Origin: M0103 sp040386155
GTDB taxonomy: Bacteria; Bacteroidota; Bacteroidia; Flavobacteriales_D; Crocinitomicaceae
DNA: 64,000 nucleotides
Assembly (NCBI GenBank): GCA_040386155.1
Contig: JAZKFZ010000004.1
Location: forward strand, 325,500 to 389,499
Direction of reading: 5' to 3'
Both the position numbers and the translations under genes were made by a program. The notes under the pieces were generated by a model. The model worked only from the letters and a program-made list of their open reading frames with translations. It did not search any database and was not told the origin of the DNA. Positions 9,231-16,157 of the stretch are shown here, piece by piece (position 1 is the stretch's first letter; the number at the start of each line of letters is the position of its first letter).

Positions 9231-9656
9231 TCAGTCCTTTTTTAAAAAGGTGTACACTCTTTTCCTACCGTCAATGTCAATAAAATCAACTTTGAGGTCG
9301 GTTTTGTTGAGGGCGAATACCGTCTGTGTTTGTACATAGAATGTATCAGCAGTATAGACCGATAATTCCATGACACTTGCCTTTTCTTTGAATTTAATGG
9401 TGCCGAATTGATCTTCTATGTACAAAGAATCTGCATAGTCGAATTCAAGATGGAATGTGTAGTTAATTTGATTTTCCGAATTTGTTGTTGCTTCAAATAA
9501 TCCTTCGGCTACTGGATAATGAAGAAAATTCTCATCATCATAATACTTCATTGAAATAAGTTCCCAGGAGCCATCTATCCTCTTAGCTGCTCTTTTATCT
9601 TTTGAACAGGCAATTAGTATAGCTAATATTAATGGTATGAAGAGATACTTTTTCAT
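9231..9656 (-). CDS. Lipocalin-like lipoprotein
   Basis: A 141-residue lipoprotein beginning MKKYLFIPLILAIL with lipobox IAC (Cys about residue 17). The ATG at 9656 is preferred because the codon before it is TTG and the ATG shares one base with the stop of the upstream amidohydrolase (TGATG). The mature part opens with IDGSWELISMKYYDDE, the GxW start typical of lipocalin-like domains, and continues as short beta strands with acidic loops. It ends 8 bases from the convergent recQ stop. Translational coupling to the M20 gene is likely. The ligand is unknown. Confidence 0.75.
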   Translation of the reverse strand: MKKYLFIPLILAILIACSKDKRAAKRIDGSWELISMKYYDDENFLHYPVAEGLFEATTNSENQINYTFHLEFDYADSLYIEDQFGTIKFKEKASVMELSVYTADTFYVQTQTVFALNKTDLKVDFIDIDGRKRVYTFLKKD

Positions 9657-10843
9657 CAAAAAACACTTGAAGCCATTACTTGCATGCCAATAATTAATGC
9701 GTTGTCATCGATATTAAATCGTGGGTGATGTACCCCATGAATAATTCCCTTTTCCTCATTTCTTGTTCCTAACCGGAAGAAACATACGGGCACAATTTGC
9801 GAATAGAACGCGAAATCTTCTGAGGTCATGCGCATCGAGAGATCGATCACATTTTCTTTCCCTAATATCTCTTCTGCGTTAGACCGCACTTGCTGCGTGG
9901 TGGTAGGATCATTCGCTAAAAATGGATAGCCAGCGCTGATTTCCACGTCTACTTTTCCTTGCATTGATTCCACCACCAATTTTGTAGAACTTTCAATCAA
10001 CCCCAGTGCTTCTTTTCTCCATGCCTCATTCATGGTTCTGAATGTTCCTTTCAATATTGCTTTTTCAGGAATGATGTTGGTAGCACCAATGGCTTCGAAA
10101 TGGCCAAAAGATAAAACACATGGAATGTTTGGATCACATTTTCGTGAAACAATTTGTTGCAATTGTAGAATTAAAGTAGCACCAATCACAATTGGATCAA
10201 TTGTTTTGTGAGGTGTGGCTCCATGTCCGCCTTTACCATGAATAGTAATATAAATTTCGTCGCTGGATGCCATGTAAAGTCCTTCACGAAAACCCACTTT
10301 GCCCGTTTCAATTTCTGGTGAAACATGTAAAGCATGCATTTTCTCAACTTTCGGGTTTTCCAACACACCATCTTTGATCATCAATGTTGCCCCACCTGGG
10401 TTTTTTTCTTCTCCAGGTTGAAAAATAAGTTTCACGGGTTGTGGAAGTTGTTCCCTTATTTCGTTTAGTAGTTCGGCAACTCCCAATAAAATGGCGGTGT
10501 GCACATCATGTCCGCAGGCATGCATTACACCAGGAACAAGTGACTTATAATTTACCTCATTTTCCTCTATTATTGGCAGTGCATCTAAATCGGATCTAAG
10601 TCCGATGCAAGCTTGGTCTTTTTGATGTGTAGAAGAAGATATGATCGCAGTAATTCCAGTTGTTCCAACCCCTGTGGAATGTTCAATGTTGAGTTCAGTA
10701 AGTACTTTTGAAACAAATTTCATGGTTTCAAATTCCTGAAAAGATAATTCTGGATGTTGATGCAAATGCTCACGATAGCTCTTCACTTTTGAAAAAAGCA
10801 ATTCCGATTTTTCTCTTATAAAATTTACAAGATCATTTCTCAT
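9656..10843 (-). CDS. M20 family amidohydrolase (N-acyl-amino-acid type)
   Basis: A 395-residue zinc peptidase/amidohydrolase of family M20D, the group with hippurate, N-acetyl-amino acid and IAA-amino acid hydrolases. The metal-binding motif MHACGHDVHTA lies near residue 105-115, the catalytic glutamates in PGEEKNPGGA near 135-145, and a small dimerisation domain is inserted from about 185 to 300 (GKGGHGATPHKT at its start). Length and motif spacing are normal. It overlaps the TauE-like gene upstream by 11 bases and the lipoprotein gene downstream by one base, so the three are one translation unit. It probably releases amino acids from acylated substrates; which ones is unknown. Confidence 0.9.
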   Translation of the reverse strand: MRNDLVNFIREKSELLFSKVKSYREHLHQHPELSFQEFETMKFVSKVLTELNIEHSTGVGTTGITAIISSSTHQKDQACIGLRSDLDALPIIEENEVNYKSLVPGVMHACGHDVHTAILLGVAELLNEIREQLPQPVKLIFQPGEEKNPGGATLMIKDGVLENPKVEKMHALHVSPEIETGKVGFREGLYMASSDEIYITIHGKGGHGATPHKTIDPIVIGATLILQLQQIVSRKCDPNIPCVLSFGHFEAIGATNIIPEKAILKGTFRTMNEAWRKEALGLIESSTKLVVESMQGKVDVEISAGYPFLANDPTTTQQVRSNAEEILGKENVIDLSMRMTSEDFAFYSQIVPVCFFRLGTRNEEKGIIHGVHHPRFNIDDNALIIGMQVMASSVF

Positions 10844-11225
10844 TTTGCAAGGAATTGTAACCAGAACTAATCATTGTATATGAAATGTATAGCATTAATA
10901 CTCCAAAGACGATTTTAATCACTGATGGGTTGAGCTTTAGTGCTAGTTTAGAGCCGATAAAACCACCAATCACAAATGATGAAGCGATAATTAATCCGAA
11001 TTTCCAGTTAACATTTCCAGCTTTCCAATAATTAACAACAGATAAGGCTACTACAGGCATCATTAAAACAAATAAACTAGTTCCAGACGCTTCGTGTTGA
11101 CTTAAGCCTAATAGTAACATCAATGCTGGAACGATGATAATTCCTCCACCAACACCAACAAATCCACTTAAAACTCCAGCAGAAAGTCCGATTGAAAGTA
11201 AAATGATAATTGTTGTAGTTGACAT
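10833..11225 (-). CDS. Half-size TauE/SafE family permease
   Basis: A 130-residue membrane protein with four hydrophobic helices. The opening GLSAGVLSGFVGVGGGIIIVPALMLLLG carries the Gly-rich TauE/SafE signature, and SGTSLFVLMMP follows. Typical TauE/SafE permeases have about 250 residues made from two such repeats; this one has a single repeat, so it would have to dimerise. The ATG at 11225 is chosen: the upstream alternative is a TTG lying inside a TAnnTTTG box (11238-11245). The family moves sulfite, sulfonates or other organic anions. Overlap with the M20 gene suggests, but does not prove, handling of a product of that enzyme. Confidence 0.85.
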   Translation of the reverse strand: MSTTTIIILLSIGLSAGVLSGFVGVGGGIIIVPALMLLLGLSQHEASGTSLFVLMMPVVALSVVNYWKAGNVNWKFGLIIASSFVIGGFIGSKLALKLNPSVIKIVFGVLMLYISYTMISSGYNSLQNEK

Positions 11226-11237
11226 ATTCTGTTTTAA

Positions 11238-11245
11238 CAAAGGTA
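11238..11245 (-). promoter_or_regulatory. Possible -7 box of the TauE-M20-lipoprotein unit
   Basis: The minus strand reads TACCTTTG, a match to TAnnTTTG, 12 bases before the ATG at 11225. No convincing TTG is seen 17-21 bases further upstream, so this is a weak call. Confidence 0.35.
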
Positions 11246-11279
11246 ATAGAAAAGGTATAACTTTTAAGTTTTTAGTATT

Positions 11280-12299
11280 TCACTGAACAAGTAAATTACA
11301 ACCTCGAATGTCGGAATTATCAAACCTTCCCATAATGGAAAAGCCAGCTTTGTCTATTCTCCCTAGGTCTTGAGTTGCAATAAAACAGCAGGAGTAGAGG
11401 TTAGCTAAATCGATGACATTGATACCTCCAGTTTTGCCTTGAGAAACATAGTAGAATGGATCATTAACATCGCGAATAAAAATTTTCATCCAAGGTGGTT
11501 CGCTAAATTGTCCGTTATTTTTACTGTATGCTTGCGAAAGTAATTCCGTCATTCCATATTCAGAGCTTACAAAATCTACGTTTAAACCATCGCAAATCTT
11601 TTGATGCAACTCTTGCTTTGTGAGTTCTGTTCTTTTCCCTTTCATTCCACCCGTTTCAATGATCGTTGCTTGAGATAGATCCAATCCTTTTTCAGCTAAA
11701 TCGAGCAAAGCATAACTAACACCAAATAGAATTAGTTTCTTATTCTCTGCTTGTGCAGTTTTGTAGCGTTTTTCTATTTCATCCGCTTGATTCAGCACAA
11801 ATCCTGAAAGAGGATGGTTTGATTTTTCAATCAATGAGTTTACCATGTAAATCAAAGAGGAATTCCCCTGCTCCAAATAGCTAGGGAGCAATGCTAAAAT
11901 TAGCTGATCTTCGGGATTGCCAATTTGATTGATGTACGTTGGTAGAAAAGATGCCTCGTACAATTTTAAACTAGGAACGTAGTGTTTACTTCGTTCGTTA
12001 GAAGTAGTTCCACTGCTCATAAACAGTGTGCTTTCGTTTTCAATTCCATCGATTAAAACGGTATGTGTTTTAAAAAATGAAATGGGCAGAAAGGGAATTT
12101 CCGCTAAACAGCTTGGCATGGAACGCGGAAGCGCATCAACAAATGACTTGTAAATTGGATTTACTTCGTATTGAAAATTATAAATTGCTAAAGCCAATTT
12201 TTCGAAAGAAGGAAGATCATCTTTTGCAAGTGTAAAAATAGCCGCTTGAAAAGAGCGAATTTTATCAATGATGAATTGTTCCGACCTCATTCGGATCAT
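11280..12299 (-). CDS. LuxE-like acyltransferase/acyl-protein synthetase
   Basis: A 339-residue protein of the LuxE (acyl-protein synthetase) family in the adenylate-forming superfamily. Recognisable parts are FLPISFFKTHTV near residue 75, the Ser/Thr-Gly-rich phosphate loop MSSGTTSNERSKHY near 95-108, and SSEYGMTELLSQAY near 245-258, which corresponds to the A5 YGxTE motif. It overlaps the MFS gene by 35 bases (or 26 if started at the Met three codons in). No luciferase or reductase genes are nearby, so a role in bioluminescence is unlikely. Many Bacteroidota carry such stand-alone copies; the acceptor is unknown. Confidence 0.82.
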   Translation of the reverse strand: MIRMRSEQFIIDKIRSFQAAIFTLAKDDLPSFEKLALAIYNFQYEVNPIYKSFVDALPRSMPSCLAEIPFLPISFFKTHTVLIDGIENESTLFMSSGTTSNERSKHYVPSLKLYEASFLPTYINQIGNPEDQLILALLPSYLEQGNSSLIYMVNSLIEKSNHPLSGFVLNQADEIEKRYKTAQAENKKLILFGVSYALLDLAEKGLDLSQATIIETGGMKGKRTELTKQELHQKICDGLNVDFVSSEYGMTELLSQAYSKNNGQFSEPPWMKIFIRDVNDPFYYVSQGKTGGINVIDLANLYSCCFIATQDLGRIDKAGFSIMGRFDNSDIRGCNLLVQ

Positions 12300-13524
12300 G
12301 TTTATGTTTGAACATTATGGCAAAAAACACAGTAATTACGGCAGCATAGATGGCAAATGATAGCCATATTTCCGACCACATTTTATTTCCTGCACTGTCA
12401 ATAAAAAAACGATCAATTACCCATCCACTAATTAAGCTTCCAAGTACAGCACCAATTCCGTTGGTCATCATCATAAACAGACCTTGCGCACTCGATCTAA
12501 TTTTAGATGAAACAGAAGTTTCTAGGAATAGTGATCCCGAAACATTGAAAAAGTCGAAGGCCATTCCGTAAACAATGCACGAAAGAATAATCATCCATAA
12601 CCCTGGGCCAGGATCTCCGTAAGCAAACAATCCGAAGCGAAGCACCCATGCAATCATACTGAATAACATGACGTACTTGATACCAAATTTTCGCAAAAAG
12701 AAGGGGATGGCTAGAATAAATAAGGTTTCAGAAATTTGTGAAATCGACATGATTAGTGTCGAATATTTTACGACCAATGAATCTGCATATTTTGGTATAT
12801 TTTCAAATTCACCTAAAAAGACATCTCCATAAGCATTTGTCAGTTGCAAAGCAGCACCCAATAGCATTGAAAAGAAGAAGAAGAGCGCAATTTTGTAGTT
12901 TCCAAACAATTTAAAAGCTTTTAAACCAGAAATTTCTAAAAATGATTTTGACTCCATGGATTTCCCATGTGGTGGACATTTAGGTAAAGTGAATGAGTAA
13001 ATACCAAGGATGATGGAGGCTATTGCAGAAATGTAGAATTGCATTTCTGAAGCTTTATTGCCAGTCAGATTGGTCACCCACATCGCAGCAATAAAACCAA
13101 TGGTTCCCCAAACGCGAATCGGAGGAAACGATTTTACAATGTCGTAGTGGTTTTCTTTCAATAATGTATAGCCAATTGAATTTGATAGGGCGATGGTGGG
13201 CATGTAGAAAATCATCGACAAGAACATGACCCAGAAAAACTGTGTTGGACTTTCAGTCATGGGAATGAACGCAATAGAAATCCCACTTAATATATGCAAT
13301 GCACCGTACAATTTTTCCGCATTGATCCATCTGTCAGCGACAATTCCGCAGATAGTAGGCATAAAAAGTGAAGCAAATCCCATGGTAGAGAAAATAGCGC
13401 CAAATTGCGCCCCATCCCATTGTTTCGTTCCGAACCAATAGTTACCAATGGTGATGAGCCAAGCTCCCCACACAAAAAACTGAATAAAAGAGGTGATGAT
13501 GAGTCGTGAGCGAATTGAAATCAT
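12265..13524 (-). CDS. MFS transporter, nucleoside:H+ symporter type
   Basis: A 419-residue major facilitator protein with about 12 membrane helices. The opening (FIQFFVWGAWLITIGNYWF) and the loop CGIVADRWINAEKLYG are typical of the NupG/XapB nucleoside:H+ symporter family, with the MFS A-motif degenerate as usual in that family. It probably imports nucleosides driven by the proton gradient. It lies 24 bases after the bifunctional nuclease gene and overlaps the LuxE-like gene, so it belongs to that operon. The family assignment is good; the actual substrate is inferred. Confidence 0.85.
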   Translation of the reverse strand: MISIRSRLIITSFIQFFVWGAWLITIGNYWFGTKQWDGAQFGAIFSTMGFASLFMPTICGIVADRWINAEKLYGALHILSGISIAFIPMTESPTQFFWVMFLSMIFYMPTIALSNSIGYTLLKENHYDIVKSFPPIRVWGTIGFIAAMWVTNLTGNKASEMQFYISAIASIILGIYSFTLPKCPPHGKSMESKSFLEISGLKAFKLFGNYKIALFFFFSMLLGAALQLTNAYGDVFLGEFENIPKYADSLVVKYSTLIMSISQISETLFILAIPFFLRKFGIKYVMLFSMIAWVLRFGLFAYGDPGPGLWMIILSCIVYGMAFDFFNVSGSLFLETSVSSKIRSSAQGLFMMMTNGIGAVLGSLISGWVIDRFFIDSAGNKMWSEIWLSFAIYAAVITVFFAIMFKHKHDPNEVGTIHH

Positions 13525-13548
13525 ATTCAGTTGGATTAGTGGTGCAAA

Positions 13549-14139
13549 CTATAAATTTCGTTTGTTGATCTCATCGCGAATGCGTGACGCCAACTCGTAG
13601 TCTTCATTTTCAATCGCCGACATTAATTGTTCGTCGAGTTCTTCTTTCGATAAATGACTCATTTCACTTTTGTCATCTTGACCATCGAAATCATCATGTT
13701 GTCCAATTTCAAGCGGACTATCAGAATTTTCATCCAATAGAATTCCAGCACTTGATAAGATAGATTCTAAGGTGTAAATGGGACATGAAAAACGAACACC
13801 AATTGCGATGGCGTCAGACGTTCTAGCATCAATTTCTTGAATAATTCCGTCTTTTTCACACACTATTTTAGAGTAAAAGATGCCCTCGTGTAATTTGTAA
13901 ATCATTATTTCCACCACGTTAATTGCAAAAGCTTTCGAAAACGTTTTGAAAAGATCATGCGTGAGTGGACGCGTGGGAGTCATTTTTTCAAGCTCAATAG
14001 CAATTGCTTGCGCTTCAAATCCTCCAATAATAATTGGTAATTGTCGATTTCCGTTAGATTCTGCCAATACCAAAGCATAAGCGCCAGATTGAGTTTGACT
14101 GTAAGATAAACCTGAGATTTCGAGTTTTATTTTTTTCAT
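13549..14139 (-). CDS. Bifunctional nuclease family protein (DUF151) with UVR domain
   Basis: A 196-residue protein when started at MKKIKLEISGLSYSQTQ (14139); the longer frame has only a TTG start. Residues about 1-140 are the BFN/DUF151 domain (GAYALVLAE, PIIIGGFEAQAIAIEL, DARTSDAIAIGVRF). Residues about 157-196 are a UVR motif (LDEQLMSAIENEDYELASR), the UvrB/UvrC-type interaction helix pair. The combination is common in Bacteroidota. DUF151 relatives have been reported with DNase/RNase activity; whether this one is a nuclease cannot be told from sequence. It is preceded by the etfA terminator, so it may rely on read-through. Confidence 0.88.
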   Translation of the reverse strand: MKKIKLEISGLSYSQTQSGAYALVLAESNGNRQLPIIIGGFEAQAIAIELEKMTPTRPLTHDLFKTFSKAFAINVVEIMIYKLHEGIFYSKIVCEKDGIIQEIDARTSDAIAIGVRFSCPIYTLESILSSAGILLDENSDSPLEIGQHDDFDGQDDKSEMSHLSKEELDEQLMSAIENEDYELASRIRDEINKRNL

Positions 14140-14161
14140 TCTCCGTACATCATTGGATTTC

Positions 14162-14191
14162 AAAAAATTAGGGAAGCAAATAATGCCTCCC
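14162..14191 (-). terminator. Terminator after etfBA
   Basis: On the minus strand, an 8-bp stem with one G.U pair (14191-14184 with 14178-14171) is followed by TAATTTTTTG. It lies 24 bases after the etfA stop and about 20 bases before the DUF151 start, separating the Etf pair from the genes below. Confidence 0.7.
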
Positions 14192-14214
14192 CAAATTCTA
14201 TAGTTGTTCGAATC

Positions 14215-15174
14215 TTAATTATTGGAAGCCTTAAATTTCTTTATCGCCTCAGTTAATTTTGGTAACACTTCAAAAGCATCTCCAATTACACCGTAATCAG
14301 CAGCTTTAAAGAACGGTGCTTCAGCATCGGTGTTAATGACAACAATTACTTTTGATCCGTTAACTCCAGCTAAATGTTGAATCGCCCCAGAAATACCTGC
14401 CGCAATGTATAAGTTTGGACGAATAGCTAAACCTGTTTGACCAACATGTTCATGATGAGGTCTCCAACCAATGTCTGCAACTGGTCTGGAACAAGCGGTT
14501 GCCGTTGAAGGATTGATTTCTGAAAGTGCCTTCGCTAAATCTTCTACAATTCCCCAGTTTTCTGGACCTTTCAATCCACGCCCTGCAGAAACCACTACTT
14601 CAGCTTCTGGAAGTGGAACATCACCTTCAGGTCGTTTAACACTCAATACTTTAATTTTTGCTTCACCTGCATTTCCGTTGAAGTCTTCTACAGCACAATC
14701 ACTGCCATTTTGTTCTGGCTGAATGCTGTTTGGCAACAAAGAAATAATTTTTTTCTCCGTCGTAACTTTTACGAAACCAAATGCTTTTCCAGAGAAAACA
14801 TTCACTTTAACTGATCCATCAGCAGAAGGAACATCAATTGCACCTGAAACTAAACCAGCTTTCAAACGAACAGATAAACGAGGAGCGATCGAACGAGCGA
14901 ATAAATCGTGTGAAAATACAACTGTTGATGCACCTACATGTTGAACTGCGCTAGCAATTGCTTTGGTAATTTGTTGGTCGTCAAAAACAGTAATTGATCG
15001 ATCTACTAATACTTTTGAAGCACCATATTGACCTAAAGTTGCTAACGTTGAGGCATCAGCTGCACCTGTTGTAATAACAGTAACATTAGCATCGAATTTT
15101 CTTCCGTAAGTAACAGCTTCAAACGCTGCTTTTCCGAGCCCTGAATTACTGTTGATATAAACTAAAACTGACAT
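14215..15174 (-). CDS. etfA: Electron transfer flavoprotein alpha subunit
   Basis: A 319-residue EtfA. Together with EtfB it forms the FAD-carrying heterodimer that takes electrons from acyl-CoA dehydrogenases and passes them to the membrane quinone pool. The C-terminal FAD domain shows VVSAGRGLKGPENW, then ACSRPVADIGWRPHHEHVGQTG, and IAAGISGAIQHLAGVNGSKVIVVINTD, all in the expected order at about residues 190-290. It follows etfB by 24 bases, same strand, and ends at an intrinsic terminator. The acyl-CoA genes at 56272-58323 belong to the same kind of metabolism. Confidence 0.97.
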   Translation of the reverse strand: MSVLVYINSNSGLGKAAFEAVTYGRKFDANVTVITTGAADASTLATLGQYGASKVLVDRSITVFDDQQITKAIASAVQHVGASTVVFSHDLFARSIAPRLSVRLKAGLVSGAIDVPSADGSVKVNVFSGKAFGFVKVTTEKKIISLLPNSIQPEQNGSDCAVEDFNGNAGEAKIKVLSVKRPEGDVPLPEAEVVVSAGRGLKGPENWGIVEDLAKALSEINPSTATACSRPVADIGWRPHHEHVGQTGLAIRPNLYIAAGISGAIQHLAGVNGSKVIVVINTDAEAPFFKAADYGVIGDAFEVLPKLTEAIKKFKASNN

Positions 15175-15198
15175 AATTTCTTTGATTTTGAATTCGAT

Positions 15199-15939
15199 TT
15201 AGATAACTTTTGCTTCATTATGAAGCAGTGCAACTAACTCATCCATGTTGTTTGCATCAATTATTTTCACTGCTGATTTAGCATTTGGAGTCGTGTACGA
15301 GGAATACGTAGTTAAACTATCCACTGCAACAGGTGCAATCACTGTTAGTGGTTTCGTACGTGCCGCCATAATTCCGCGCATATTTGGAATTCTTTGTTCA
15401 GCCATTCCTTTAGCGCAAGAAACAACAGCTGGTGTTGAAACTTCAACGGTCTCAATTCCGCCAGCAACTTCTCTATCAACAGTTAAAGTAGATCCGTTTA
15501 CATCTAATTTTGTTGCAATAGAAAGATAGGCCACATCCATTGCTTCTGCGATCATTCCACCCACCTGTGAACCATTATAATTAATGGTTTCTTTACCTGT
15601 TAACACAAGATCAAATCCATTCGACTTGGCATAATTCGCAATTTGACCTGCAGCAAAATAGGCGTCAGTTGGATCTGCATCAATTCGAACAGCATCATCT
15701 GCACCAATTGCTAATGCTTTTCTAATGACTGCTTCGTCTGCTGCTGCACCAACGGTAATGATGGTAACATTCCCACCTTGAGCTTCTTTAATTTCAAGCG
15801 CTCTAACCAATGCGTACCACTCATCATAAGGGTTTACAATATATTGTACACCATTTTCATCAAATTTTGTGTTGTTATCTGTGAACGCAATTTTTGAAGT
15901 TGTGTCTGGCGATTTACTAATACAAACAAGTATTTTCAT
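15199..15939 (-). CDS. etfB: Electron transfer flavoprotein beta subunit
   Basis: A 246-residue EtfB, the partner of EtfA. It shows the family features: MKILVCISKSPDTTSKI at the start, NPYDEWYALVRALEIKE near 37-53, and the segment VLTGKETINYNGSQVGGMIAE near 110-130 followed by VDREVAGGIETVEVSTPAVV. Length is normal (about 245-260). It is the first gene of the etfBA unit; a TAnnTTTG box (minus strand 15973-15966) lies 26 bases before the ATG without a clear upstream TTG. The 218-base region between it and the adhesin gene shows nothing else. Confidence 0.97.
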   Translation of the reverse strand: MKILVCISKSPDTTSKIAFTDNNTKFDENGVQYIVNPYDEWYALVRALEIKEAQGGNVTIITVGAAADEAVIRKALAIGADDAVRIDADPTDAYFAAGQIANYAKSNGFDLVLTGKETINYNGSQVGGMIAEAMDVAYLSIATKLDVNGSTLTVDREVAGGIETVEVSTPAVVSCAKGMAEQRIPNMRGIMAARTKPLTVIAPVAVDSLTTYSSYTTPNAKSAVKIIDANNMDELVALLHNEAKVI

Positions 15940-16157
15940 TATTGTGATAAATTTCGTTTAAGAGACAAACTTACAAATTAAATGTTTTTAATTAGTAAGT
16001 GCTTAGGTATTTTTTGAAAAAATAATAGGCGTACATAATATTTTTTCAAAGGTACTTTTTCTTATTAGTGAAAAACCTTAAATTAGTTGAAATTTCACAA
16101 AAATAGCGAATGTGTGGTAAGCGATTTTTAATGTAAAGTTAAAGTGCAATTTGCAAC

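Noticed and set aside
9236..9250. Palindrome CCTTTTTTAAAAAGG at the convergent recQ/lipoprotein ends
   Set aside because: It lies in coding sequence and leaves no room for a loop; a weak terminator at best.
11280..12299. Part of a lux bioluminescence operon
   Set aside because: No luciferase, LuxC, LuxD or LuxG genes are near; such LuxE-like genes occur alone.
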